Below are positions 1 to 10,048 of a DNA stretch of 25,301 nucleotides, in pieces. The DNA comes from Hamiltosporidium magnivora (lineage: Eukaryota > Microsporidia > Dubosqiidae). How positions within the stretch are numbered: position 1 is the first letter of the stretch; every line of letters begins with the position of its first letter. The translations under genes and the position numbers were made by a program. Location of the stretch: assembly GCA_004325065.1 (NCBI GenBank), contig PITI01000076.1, positions 1-25,301 of the forward strand, in the 5' to 3' direction. The notes below the pieces were generated by a model. It saw only the letters and a list, made by a program, of their open reading frames with translations, did no database searches and was not told the DNA's origin.

Positions 1-295
1 AGTCGAAACAATTTCCTTTGATCGACGAAGAGGACTTGAGTCAGGACTAAATGCCGAAGAGAGCTGGGAGAGAGCGTCAATGGGTGTTATTATGAGATCA
101 GAGATGCAGGAGGAACCAATACCCCCTTTAAAAGAAGCGAAAAGAGAGGAAGATGTGTTAAAATTTTAAAACCAAAAAATAATACACCCCTTATTTCATA
201 AGGAGGAACCACTTTAGAGGAACCGACCAATAGCATAAATGAAGAGTCGGATTTGGAAGAAGAGACAATAGTGGTTAAAGAGGTAGAAGAAAACA
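1..295 (+). pseudogene. Coding-like fragments of unknown origin at the window edge
   Basis: The second frame is open from the window edge to a stop at 167-169 and encodes an acidic, charged tail (for example residues EEPIPPLKEAKREEDVLKF). A second open stretch, in another frame, runs from 202 to a stop near 298 and is also acidic (ESDLEEETIVVKEVEEN). Base composition is clearly less AT-rich than the following kilobase, which fits real or recently real coding DNA. I recognise no family. It could be the 3' end of a gene or retroelement broken by a frameshift near 170-200, and the upstream part is outside the window. A reading on the opposite strand (90-296) looks like a shadow. Confidence 0.3.
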
Positions 296-299
296 TATA

Positions 300-1020
300 A
301 AAATGTTAAAAATATTTTAACCCCGAATTTTATTAAATAAATCCATTGCAAGGATAATTATATTGATCGAAAAATTGTGATATTGATCGCAAGGATTATT
401 ATACTGATAGAAAAATCTTATATATTTGAGATTTGGTATACAGATCAGTGTTAATATTATTTTACAATATAATTAAATTGCTGTTGATTACAGCAAAATA
501 AAAGGAATTTTGAGATGACTTTAGCTATAAAATATTATTTTACAACAAAGTTAAATTTTTGTTTGTATTGAAAACGAAAAAGAATTTTGAATTGAAAAAA
601 AATGACAGAAAAATACACTCAATTCTTTCTTAGAAATAAAAGTGAAATAAATTTCTATTTATCATATAAAATATTAAAATTTATTTTAATATTGAAATTA
701 TTTAGGTTGAATATCGAGTCATATTTTTACTAAAAATTAAGTACAATAATTCTATTCTAAAAAACTTAAAAAAAAATGACGCTGATTATCAAAATAATCT
801 CTGGATAGAATAAAGGTAACGAGTAATTGATTAATATATTTGAATATATCCTACTTTTGTGTTAAAATAATTATGTGTCACAAATAAAAAATATTTTTTA
901 TGAATATAATTACTTCAGATTAAAAAGTCCTTGTTGTATTTATCTATATAAACATGAAATATTTTTTTATTTTAAAAACTAGAATATAGATCGCAAACTT
1001 TATTTAAAAATAACAGTTTT
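300..1020. other. AT-rich intergenic stretch with short diverged tandem duplications
   Basis: No open frame of note. A unit of about 41 bp beginning GCAAGGAT is present twice in tandem (348-388 and 389-429, diverged). A second pair beginning ATATTATTTTACAA recurs about 80 bp apart (near 450 and 530), both copies ending in GAATTTTGA. These look like local slippage or duplication products. Confidence 0.4.
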
Positions 1021-1710
1021 TTAAAACAGTGGCAAGTGTTATATTTCTTTTAATGACATTAACGCGGTTCTAGGTTTAACATAAATAAACCCTACCCTAA
1101 AACTCCATCAGTACCCCCCTGCGATACCTACGTCCCAAAGCCTTTGATCTAACAGGTGTGTAGAACCTAATTAATACGCGAGAAAGTTATCTGAAGTTAA
1201 TTAATGTCCGTTGCATCGAGTGTGATTGAAGGATGAAGCCCCCCTCTCTAGGCTCCTTCAGGACTTTGCAGCATTCCACTTATTCTATACTTCCGAACCC
1301 AATATACATCTAGCTAAAATATATTTCAGAGACTTGGATGAGGTTCCCCTAGACAGTGCAATGTAATACCAACAGATATAACCTGCTACTTAGCTTTCCC
1401 GGCTTTGAAGGGTTATATTTTTTAATCTCCCAGGCACTAAATCTTCTAACCCGACTGAGCAAGAATAATTTATCATGTTTTTACATGGCAATTACCTACA
1501 TAATCAACTGCGATCTTAATCTAGTTAAATAAAAAACTACAAATAAATTTGTAGAAAAAGTTTCTCCATTTCTTAGACCTCTTCTCCTCCTACAAACTTC
1601 CTTCGAACAACCGAAGATGCATTGTGGTTTTATTCCCATTAGAAATCCAAACAATGGTCTTTACATCAGTTTCACACACTCATTGCCAAGCAGAAATTTT
1701 TTTATGTGGT
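1021..1710. repeat. Dispersed ~700-bp repeat, copy 1
   Basis: This stretch aligns along its length with 23547-24237, roughly three-quarters identical by eye, and with a shorter degraded copy at 21846-22258. Shared landmarks are TTAAAACAGTGGCAAGTGTT at the left end, GACATTAAC, GGTTTAACATAAATAA, GCGATACCTACGT, GAGTGTGAT, TATAACCTGCTACTTA, TTACATGGCAATT and TGTGGTTTTATTC near the right end. The two ends carry a weak inverted similarity (TGGCAAGTGTT against TGGCAATGAGTGTG on the other strand), so it may be a decayed DNA transposon. On the - strand the right part reads CRRRRGLRNGETFSTN, faintly like the basic block before the GSFF motif of Merlin/IS1016 transposases. That assignment is weak. Confidence 0.7.
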
Positions 1711-2011
1711 TATCTTCCCTTCACTATAAATCGTAAAAATACTCATTTATTTTTATATTATTAGATTTATTTCCTTAAGATTATTTTAGTTTAAACCAGA
1801 ATATTTATAGAATCTAAAATTCCGTCTATATACATAAAAATGTTTCTTTTATAACTTTATAGATATCAAGAAAAGTATAAGCTTATATAGTTTTGCGTAG
1901 GATCTTAAAAAAATACGATATTGAATTAGGTTACGAATTAAAATGAATATGTAAGAATATCAATGGAATAAAACATGTTTTAAAACGGTTTATTACGAAT
2001 ATTAAAAAAAA

Positions 2012-2039
2012 TATTTTATTCTATATTTAGAATAAAATA
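2012..2039. promoter_or_regulatory. Perfect 12-bp inverted repeat upstream of the first secreted paralogue
   Basis: TATTTTATTCTA at 2012-2023 and its exact reverse complement at 2028-2039 are separated by 4 bp, 62 bp before the ATG at 2102. The word ATTCTATAT inside it (2018-2026) also occurs at 13422-13430, 79 bp before the paralogue's ATG. It could be an operator-like site or cruciform; function is inferred only from position and conservation. Confidence 0.4.
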
Positions 2040-2101
2040 CCATAGTTAGAAAATTAATTTATTTCGTTTTTAATATTTTTTTTGCACCTTACATTACTGC
2101 C

Positions 2102-3661
2102 ATGTTTTATAAAAAACAATTGCTTAGTTTTATATATTTGCTGTGTTCTGTTCTAAGTAAAAAGAAAAAGAGAGTATTAAACAAAATACAAGGATCAAGA
2201 GAAGTTGATATATCATGTGACGATGATAATACTGCACATATTGTATATTGCAATGTTTTTGCGTATTTGATAGAACATGCGATATATTATGAACCACGGC
2301 TAGAAGCGTTTTTCGAATATTCTAGGAACTTCTTAAATAAAAGCCACGAGGAATCAAATATAATTGCCGTATTAAATATCCGTTATAGTATTGAAAAAGT
2401 CACAAAAAACCATTATTCGGAACATGCATTATATAAATCATATTATCTTGAGCGTTTAAGAATGAGCAAAAATGATATATTATGGTTATACTTAGAGTTG
2501 GTACATTTAACTCACCGTGACCGAAATGAATGGTCAAAGTCTAAAAAGTTTTTAGAAGATTCACTTAAAGATTGCCTTGTTAAATATCCGATAGATGTAG
2601 CATTAGGCGGTAAAATTTTGAGCCGAACACCAATAAACCCAAAAAGAAAAATGAATAAAATTAACGAGATAATTAAAGCTATTTCAGAGAATAAAGAATT
2701 AGAAAAATTCATATTTGTTCAATTTGCGATTTTTTTTGTGTCTTTTTTTTCACAGGTCAATAATGGAGTTCTTGGGTTTTCACCGCTTTCTCGTATTCTC
2801 GGTTCTAGTGAATTAAGTGAAGCACGTAAAGAGAATATAAAATCAGAAGTGTATTTTAAATCAATTAGGAATATTTATTATGCTAAAAATTGGAATTATC
2901 CGCAAAATTTGTTTGAGAACAACTACAAGGATATCGATGAATGTGAAATGAATGCAATTATAAGAAATGGATTATTTGGATTCCAGAAATCTCTTTTTAG
3001 AGGGTTTAAGATTCCTTTTGACTTGTGCAATCAGTCTATGATGAGCATTTATTCTAGCTATTATTCACGGTTGGTGTTAAACAATGATTTTTTGAATTGC
3101 ATATTTCCAGGATTTAATATCTTTTTTAGTGAAACCGAAATGCCTAGTTTTGATTTTTTAAATATGTCAAGGAGAATCAATATGACTGTTATTCTTCAAT
3201 CAGAGCCCTCATTAGTGGTTTTCTTGGGATATTTCATCAAAAAAGTCGATGAAAAATATTTTTATAAAATCTTTGTTGCAAAAGATACATCTGAAAAGAA
3301 ATCTCAGCTTAGAAAATTGATAGATGGTGTTTTTAAAGCAATAAAAAAAATAGAACCATTATATAAAGAAATATCAATTGGTCTTTACAATAAATTGATC
3401 AATATTTCAGTTGATGTTCATATTACTTTTGTTTTATATAAATTAGATTCCAAACTCTTCCAGTTCTTGGAAAACGAATTATTGAAGAATATAAAATCCG
3501 AAAATTTAAAGCAGAAAGTAAAAAACGAAATATTTGGCAATTCTGAGATATTTAATGTTTTTTTCGATTTATATAAGACATGTTTCTTAGAATCGACGGA
3601 TACATTAAAAACATTAAAGCATGTAAAAGAAGTCGAGTTTAAAGATTTGCCTAATGAATAA
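2102..3661 (+). CDS. Putative secreted, lineage-specific paralogous protein (copy 1)
   Basis: This encodes 519 aa with no family I recognise. Residues 1-19 (KKQ, then a hydrophobic run LLSFIYLLCSVLS) look like a signal peptide. A strongly basic patch KKKKRVLNK follows at residues 20-28. The rest is rich in Lys, Phe, Ile and Asn, with no obvious membrane segment beyond a hydrophobic patch near residues 205-217. It is a paralogue of the product of 13501-15051. The first 32 residues are identical, the region around 75-180 is poorly conserved, and better blocks return later: NAI.NGL.GF.K (284-296), FK.PFD (302-307), DVHI.F..YKLD (438-449), FFDLYK (487-492). The ATG is fixed by the shared start in the paralogue. 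A secreted effector or surface protein is plausible for a parasite but is inference. Confidence 0.85.
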   Translation: MFYKKQLLSFIYLLCSVLSKKKKRVLNKIQGSREVDISCDDDNTAHIVYCNVFAYLIEHAIYYEPRLEAFFEYSRNFLNKSHEESNIIAVLNIRYSIEKVTKNHYSEHALYKSYYLERLRMSKNDILWLYLELVHLTHRDRNEWSKSKKFLEDSLKDCLVKYPIDVALGGKILSRTPINPKRKMNKINEIIKAISENKELEKFIFVQFAIFFVSFFSQVNNGVLGFSPLSRILGSSELSEARKENIKSEVYFKSIRNIYYAKNWNYPQNLFENNYKDIDECEMNAIIRNGLFGFQKSLFRGFKIPFDLCNQSMMSIYSSYYSRLVLNNDFLNCIFPGFNIFFSETEMPSFDFLNMSRRINMTVILQSEPSLVVFLGYFIKKVDEKYFYKIFVAKDTSEKKSQLRKLIDGVFKAIKKIEPLYKEISIGLYNKLINISVDVHITFVLYKLDSKLFQFLENELLKNIKSENLKQKVKNEIFGNSEIFNVFFDLYKTCFLESTDTLKTLKHVKEVEFKDLPNE

Positions 3662-4740
3662 AAATTATGATTTTGTTTAATTTTAATATTAATATTGTTT
3701 TTTCAATTGTAATTTCTGCATTCAAATTCGATAACGTAGTTTTTAATATTTAATTGCCAAAAATATTCATTTTCTTCCCTATATAATGCTAAATTTGTAT
3801 TTGGTTTTAAAACACAATTAATTTTAGCAATTAATACGAATTACAGAAATAATATAGATTAAAAAAGTATATAATACCTCAATTAAATTATGATCATACA
3901 GCTCAAATTTTCGTAGAATTGTTTTCTAAAGAACATGATAATTTGTTTATCCGTAAGCTTTCCACATTACAAAAGAAATTATCTATTAGTGCCATAACTA
4001 TTTGATAGCTGTTTTCTACATGAATATATTTTCATCTTTTCTTTTTATGTGTTTTTTTTCTAGTTCCTTGACATATATTCTTTACAATTCAACAAAACAC
4101 GGGTAAGCAGACAAAAATTAATAAAAAATAAAAAGTTCCTCAAATCATTGAGTGTGTTTAATACACGGAAATCATAGAAGCTTATTTTTAGAAACTAAAA
4201 TAGTCTATGTGTGAAAATCAATCTTATTACAAGAAAATTTTTGTCAAAAAAATGAAAATTATCAGTGTTAGATGGTATTAAATATTCTTTTTCTGTTTCA
4301 TTCTATCAAAATATTCAATTCTTACTTTTCTAAAAAAACGTTGTGAAGTCTTTTCTGATAGAAATGTAAACTACTTCATACATTTTTCTTGTTTCTAAAC
4401 TATTCCTGTCTTCCAATAAAATCTACTTAATTGAATTTTAGATTGGATTTAAGCATATTTTCGTTTTACGGTACCTCTTTATGAGAGTGTATGTTTTGCT
4501 ATATTGCACTCGCAGGGTCTCGATAACGACTTTATTTCCTCTACACGTGTCCTCAGCCGTCTTACCAAACCTCCCCAGTTCATTTGTAATTACCCATCTC
4601 TGCGCGCATTTTTATTATAAACGAACCAATAAAAATGATATACATTGAATATGTAACGACAATTAAGATTGCCGCTTAATGAACATTACTGACCATTGTT
4701 TCTTGTGGTTTTATTATGGGTTTACATAGGTAACTCGCGA
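3662..4740. other. AT-rich intergenic stretch, no gene seen
   Basis: All six frames are cut by frequent stops and no RNA gene was recognised. Part of 4490-4740 is less AT-rich (for example ACTCGCAGGGTCTCG near 4507) and may be the non-coding 5' portion of the decayed Merlin element that follows. Confidence 0.4.
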
Positions 4741-4805
4741 GTTTAACTTAGTTCTGATTAAATTTCTTTTTTTGCCGAGGGTTTATCTTTTTAATATTGC
4801 TCCAG

Positions 4806-5640
4806 GATGAATGTGGAACGACGCATGAATCTTTGGTTTTTGCATCAGTTTAGAAAAAGTTTATTCCGGATCTATAGGTAAGTTGTGTGATTTAAGGACT
4901 TGTATGAATTTCAGATGAATTTCGAGTGGCTATGAGTGTCTTAAGTGGAAGTCTTTTATTAAATTGTGTAAACGGCATGATGTTTCTTGATGGGTTTTCG
5001 CATCAAAAAGGTTTCCTCTCATCATGGGAAACGGAGGAACAGGTGTATCTCATGGTTTAGTAAAGTCTATTGTGAATTGTGGAAATCTTTTAAGTGCTAA
5101 GTTATTTGTGCGTTATAAGAATCAGAATGAAGTGATATATGAACTGGGTCTGTCAAATGAATCTGTGTGTAACCAGGTTAGTTTTTCGTTTAAGTGTTTG
5201 AAAATGTTTATGAACGAGACTTTCACTAGGATTCGTCGTGAAAAAAATGTATTTGTGCTTGATTAAATCGAGTTTGGAAATAAAAGCGCATACAAACTAA
5301 GCGGATTAAGTATTAATCAGTGTTTATTGATATGGAGAAGATATCTAACAATTTTTATCTTCTAGTTGTCGAATCGATGGATAAGAAGACTCTTTTAAGG
5401 ATATTAAGGCAACGATTAGATCAGTAAACATTTATCGTTTTGGATCGCTGGGACTTATTCTCCTCTAAAAGATAAAACTTGTCATCATTCCAAAGTCAAC
5501 CATACCTTTGAATTAAAAACTCAAGAATAATGCGCATAGAAACGCAATAGAAGGAATATGGAGTGCTATTAAAAAGGAAAAGCCCAATCGAGTCGTTACT
5601 AACTAGCTCGAAGCCTAACTCGCAGAGTATTAATAGCTAT
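4806..5640 (+). pseudogene. Decayed Merlin/IS1016-type (ISXO2-like) transposase, copy 1
   Basis: The family is recognised from the C-terminal half, read across frames. AHRNAIEGIWSAIKK (5532-5576) matches the family's HTNTIEGIW...K motif with the last acidic catalytic residue. HSKVNHTFEL (5483-5512) matches the H.TVNHS..F block. TFIVLDRW (from 5428) matches the second Asp block (SD.W), with the Asp at 5443-5445. VLD then a stop then IEFGNKSAYK (about 5255-5296) corresponds to EIDES.FG.RKY, so the stop at 5264-5266 falls directly after the first catalytic Asp. An 80-codon open stretch (5024-5266) covers the helical part before that motif. At least two further frame changes and several stops make it inactive. 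The N-terminal zinc ribbon is not clearly readable and TIRs were not identified. Confidence 0.75.
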
Positions 5641-6656
5641 ATATTTTCTAATAATGACAATCTTATGAAAACAACCATTGGGGTAATATAAAAGAATTTA
5701 TCCTCCCCCGCTAGACTAAGGATGTGATCTAGAAACTGCTAAAATATCATGAATCTTCACTGATAATCTGAACTGCAGCTTAAAATTCTTAAGAATTTAT
5801 TTGACTTAACGTTTCGAAATCTTTGTTGTTTCTTATATTTTTAGTATTTCTTTAGAAGCGTTATTTCAGTTTGGTAACAACAATATGTTAGATTTAGCTT
5901 TCTTTTCCTTTTAAAATTTCCCATAAATTGGGTTGAAATGATAAAATACAGGTATTGACTGCAAGATATTGATTTTTACTCACTTTCCATTTCGAAATGC
6001 TATTTTTTTGATTATTTGCAAGGATAACGTAATATTAAATTTACCAATTATTCCTATAAATAACCCAATACTACTCATCTTTAAGTTATTTACTACATGT
6101 AAAATCTTATAATTGTTTTATAAATAATATTGCAGAATGTTTTGGATATGAACTTACTCAAATTAGATGGTTTCTTTTTTAGATTTTGCTTTTTTGCTTT
6201 CAAAACCTATGCGAAGCAAGAAATGTTGTGTAATCATTCTCTAACTACCTTGGATGTCACATTCAATGTATAAATTCATATTTATTGGTTTGCTTTTTTT
6301 TCTCCTTTTTTTGATAAACTTTCTTTTCATATAAAATAAATGTATGTAACTGTATGCACAATAATGTAAATTATAAAAACAGTAGCGAAAAAAGTCTCGA
6401 ACAACATATTTAAATACCGGAAAGTATCAGTGATTGTTAAAAGAGTCGAAATATCAAATCAAATTTCTAAAAAGTTCTAGATTCTAAGGGAAATTGACAT
6501 AATCACAAAAGTTTCTTGAATCTATTCTATGATCAAAAGACTTTAGTATTATAAATACTTCGTTGAAATTTCCACTTGGCTAACTTCGGTATTTCAAGTT
6601 GTGTAATCTCTTTCGGTTCATAAAAATAGACTCTTATTAACATTCAACGCTAATCT
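5641..6656. other. AT-rich intergenic stretch, no gene seen
   Basis: No frame longer than a few dozen codons and no recognisable motif. It separates the Merlin remnant from a broken gene that starts near 6657. Confidence 0.35.
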
Positions 6657-8153
6657 ATGCAACAAATCATATATTTAAAGCCGAACCCATATGTGGAGTT
6701 TGCCCATATAGGAAACAAAAGATTATTTTTTTTAAAACCCTTCATAAATAAGTTTTTATTATATTAAAAATCTTGATTCTATTTATCTTCTGCTGAAATT
6801 CCAATTAGATTAAAATAATGTTTTATTTATATAGTCTTTAGAGGAGAATTTTTGCAAGAATAAAATTTAATGAAGATCGTTTTAACCATGTTAAAATAAA
6901 ATTGATAAAACAATACCTAGCGGATAGAAATAAAGCCCTTCTGGTTTATCTTTCACGATAAAAAGAATTTTTTTAGAAAAAACAACGACTAAGAGTTAAC
7001 AAACGAAAAACTGTGTTATAGAGAAAGCGATAACTTTCATAAAGAGGCAGTTGCTTAAGACTATTTTAAAACAAAAAGCTATATTTGATTCTCTTTACAT
7101 ACCTGATCACAAAAAAATTAAGGCGATGCATGAACACCCTAAATCTCTATTCATAGGATTTAACGGTTAATTAATCAACGAATATATCTCGAAATATATA
7201 ACCTGCAAGAAATTTTATCTTTTAAGCTGGAATTCGCAAGTTATACCCATCATTTCGCGACATTTGTAACATATTGTGAAGATGAATTGCGTTGATTTAA
7301 GAAATTATAATAAGGAAAATAACAATATAGATAGATTGTGAACATTTTGGATTGCTATTCTAAATTTTCGTTTCATTTGCATTAAAAGATAAAAAAGCCA
7401 AACATCATGTCTGCTTTAAAAAATATTTAAATACAAAGGCACTCCGATTGTTGTACAGAGCGAATACGGCAGAGAATCTAACAATTCATTGTTTTGGAAT
7501 TTCTAAATTTATCTAATGTTAGGCTTGGGAGAAAAACCAAGGCATCACCAGAATCAAGGACAGGTAAAAATAGTAGATCAAAAAGTAGTACGAGAACACC
7601 AAAGCTCTTATTTATCTAAAAAAATAAGTTGAAAATACATGATAATATTGTATTTGAATACGATATATCATGAGAAGACTAATAAACATTCCCTAAATCC
7701 TGGCATTTAGAAGTCAAATGGCTATAAATATATTGCATTACCCAGTCAATACAACAGATTTAGGTGAATTTGTAATTTAATATAAAAAAAACCACATATT
7801 GAATATAATATAGAAATTATTGAAGAAACAAACTTTATATCATTTATAGTAACCTTGAATTGCAGTTCACTATTTAGGTCACAAAAGAGTTAATATAAAC
7901 TATAGAGACATTTATAGTTCTAAATTTTAAAGATGCTGATGTTTATTGCCACCGTTTCGCATTAAATTCAGGGGACTGGTTTTTATTCAAAGATCTTTTT
8001 ATACAAATAAATTGACCCAAAAAAAACAAAATATATAGTTTGAATGAAGAAGAACCTGGATTATTTTTTCATATAGCTTGCTCTGACAGTTTTAGAGTCT
8101 GTGATGAAAACGATCCTGGCAATCTAAAATTTATCTCTAAAAACAGACTATAA
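6657..8153 (+). pseudogene. Broken, unrecognised protein-coding gene
   Basis: A chain of protein-like segments on the + strand can be followed through stops and frame changes. An ATG at 6657 opens MQQIIYLKPNPYVEFAHIGN and about 20 more codons. Next come segments near 6840-6960 (including FNEDRFNHVKIKLIKQYLAD) and 7020-7170 (including KAITFIKRQLLKTILKQKAI). Further segments lie near 7170-7290 (including LEFASYTHHFATFVTYCEDE) and 7385-7520 (including ALRLLYRANTAENLTIHCFG). The last frame is open from 7899 to 8153 with one internal TGA at 8013-8015 (including DADVYCHRFALNSGDWFLF). The segments are helical and lysine-rich in style. I do not recognise the family, and they do not obviously match the secreted paralogues. 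Exact ends and number of lesions are uncertain. Confidence 0.5.
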
Positions 8154-8290
8154 AAAACAAAAACGTAAACAGGGCTTTCACCTGTCGTTTATTCTTCATA
8201 TTATCATTTTTTTACTCTTTTTATATTTTATTATCTTGTTTCTCATTTTTTTTTGAAGTTTGTTTTATCTTATTTTTCGATAATTTATTA

Positions 8291-8320
8291 CTCCCTCCGT
8301 CCGGTAATATGGTATACATT
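8291..8320. repeat. Left terminal inverted repeat of the mariner-type element
   Basis: It starts CTCCCTCCGTCCGG and matches the inverted right end at 28 of 30 positions. It is immediately preceded by TA. Confidence 0.93.
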
Positions 8321-8335
8321 TTAGCGATTTTTTTT

Positions 8336-8360
8336 GTCCGGAAAAATGGTATATATTTTT
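8336..8360. repeat. Subterminal copy of the left TIR motif
   Basis: GTCCGGAAAAATGGTATATA repeats the pattern of 8300-8318 (GTCCGGTAATATGGTATAC) in the same orientation, about 37 bp further in. It is probably an internal transposase-binding repeat or a partial end duplication. No matching second copy was obvious near the right end. Confidence 0.5.
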
Positions 8361-8558
8361 GAAAAAATAAAATAAATCAAAAAATGTACATGACAAGTTA
8401 ATTATATTACCTTTATTTGAAACATTTTAATAAATATTAATCTAAATAGTAAATAAAATTTAAAAAAATAAATATTAATATTAATAAGTTCACTCGAAAT
8501 TTGATTTGGCTTTATTGTATGCTTCTTTGGAACATACATATTTTTCTAGCTCATGACC

Positions 8559-9825
8559 TTAGAGACGAGGTTTTCCTTTACTTAAATGAGGTATTTTATA
8601 GCCATTTCCTCCATCTGCTAACATAATTGACTCCATACATGTTTGCAATGTTGTAAAAACGTTATCGAGAGTATTCGCTTGTAATCGATGAAATGCATCT
8701 TGAACACAATTTATTAATTCGTCAATTGTGTATGGCGAAACCTTATACTGCAGCGATTGTATGGAGTTGAAAAAAACCTAAATCGAGAACATTTAAATCA
8801 AGGCTATTTGCCGGTTGCGCCTTAATTTGTATATTCCAGTCATCAGCAGAACCAAGATCGAAAATATCTGCATCATTATCAGAAAAATGGGTTTTTGCAT
8901 TGTCTTGTTGTACGTACATTGTTTTCTTTTTGTATGCTGGCGGAAATTTAGATTTAATTGCGGAAATTACATTATCAATGATGATTTTTTTACAATGTAT
9001 TGCTGTAACAGATTCCACATTTTTTGTTATTATTGTCCCTTTAGCCCTGTTCTTAGAATTTATTTGAGCTGGTTCTTGATAAACAAATAGCCATATTCCA
9101 ATTTTCCCATCAAAATAATGCTCTCGATGTTCATCCTAGCGCGGTTGACCCTCTGCAGCCCTGAAATTTATTTTTGTAATAAATGGCTTTCTTTTGCAGT
9201 TTCTATCCGGTTTTTCTTCGTTTAACATTAAGTAATAAGGGCGCTTAACTTTAGTTAGATAAAACCACTTTTCAGCAATGTGAACGCAATCGTACAAATC
9301 ATCAAAAAGAAAATCTCTATTATTAGCAAGATTTACTTTAGAAGCAAAATTTCAATCTGTCTATTTTATTTTTATCTGTTAAAGTTGGTTTAACTGTAGA
9401 AAATATTTTTTTGCTATACTTTCCCTATTTGAATATATCAAACAAAATTGATTTTGGAATATCAATTGCAAAGGAAAGACTGCGAAGCGTTCCTCGACGA
9501 TTTAATGGTGTATTCTTTATTTGCGCTAAATTGTTCGAATAATCTTTAGGTTTTCTTCCGCATCTTTTTTTCATTTTTAAAAAAACATCGGCACATATCA
9601 TATCCTTTCTGTATTGAGTTTGTGCTGCATGCCAAATTCTGCTAACGTTTAGCCGGGAAACTTGAAAGGCAGAAGAAACTTCGTTTATGGCACCGTGTTT
9701 TAACCCATTCTCCTTCATCTGCTGTAATAATTTTTCTAAAATACCTGACGTTGTTCTTTAGTTAACTGTTTATATTTTGAATCTTTTCTTTCTAAATTTA
9801 ACAAATTTCTTTCCACATTTTCCAT
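8559..9825 (-). pseudogene. Broken DD39D mariner-like transposase
   Basis: It would cut and paste the surrounding element. Reading from an ATG at 9825-9823, an N-terminal segment (QLTKEQRQVF) is followed by a helix-turn-helix region (9718-9425; FQVSRLNVSRIWHAA, CGRKPKDY, PLNRRGTLRSL). Then comes VHIAEKWF with downstream FDGKIGIW, and next YVQQDNAKTH with NSLDLNVLDLGFF. Between the second Asp (QQD) and the last Asp (VLD) there are exactly 39 residues, the DD39D spacing of plant-type mariners. The C-terminal end GGNGYKIPH also fits and stops at 8559-8561. Lesions: in-frame stops at 9425-9427 and 9136-9138; frameshifts near 9736, near 9345 and in a 7-A run at 8770-8776. The first catalytic Asp is Ala (GCT, 9276-9274). 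The protein is certainly inactive. Confidence 0.92.
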
Positions 9826-10016
9826 ATTCTTCTTGCAGCGATACTAATTTTATTTACCTCAAGAAATACTGAGCTTTGAGCGGTAAGTTTTTAACTAAGA
9901 ATGATATTACTTAAGTCAAATATTTTAGGATATATTGCCATGAATATTTAATATGACAATGTCATGATAGTTGCCTATTTATTTTTATATTCACGATAAT
10001 CTACGATTTTTGTTGA

Positions 10017-10046
10017 AATGTATACCATATTATCGGGCGGAGGGAG
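10017..10046. repeat. Right terminal inverted repeat of the mariner-type element
   Basis: Ends GGGCGGAGGGAG followed by TA; reverse complement of the left TIR with two mismatches. Confidence 0.93.
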
Positions 10047-10048
10047 TA

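Larger units (their letters stand above)
8291..10046 (-). mobile_element. Mariner-type DNA transposon with Stowaway-like ends
   Basis: The element is bounded by 30-bp terminal inverted repeats (8291-8320 and 10017-10046) that differ at two positions. They begin CTCCCTCCGTCC on the left and CTCCCTCCGCCC on the right read inwards, followed by TAATATGGTATACATT. A TA dinucleotide flanks each end (8289-8290, 10047-10048), the target duplication expected of Tc1/mariner elements. Just inside the left end (8336-8360) a second version of the TIR (GTCCGGAAAAATGGTATATA) lies in direct orientation, possibly another transposase-binding site. The interior carries one broken transposase on the - strand. Both the ends and the transposase are of the kind known from plant mariner-like elements and Stowaway MITEs, which is notable in a microsporidian setting. 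Confidence 0.93.

Noticed and set aside
8815..9090. A 91-codon + strand frame
   Set aside because: Exact shadow of the transposase catalytic region on the - strand.
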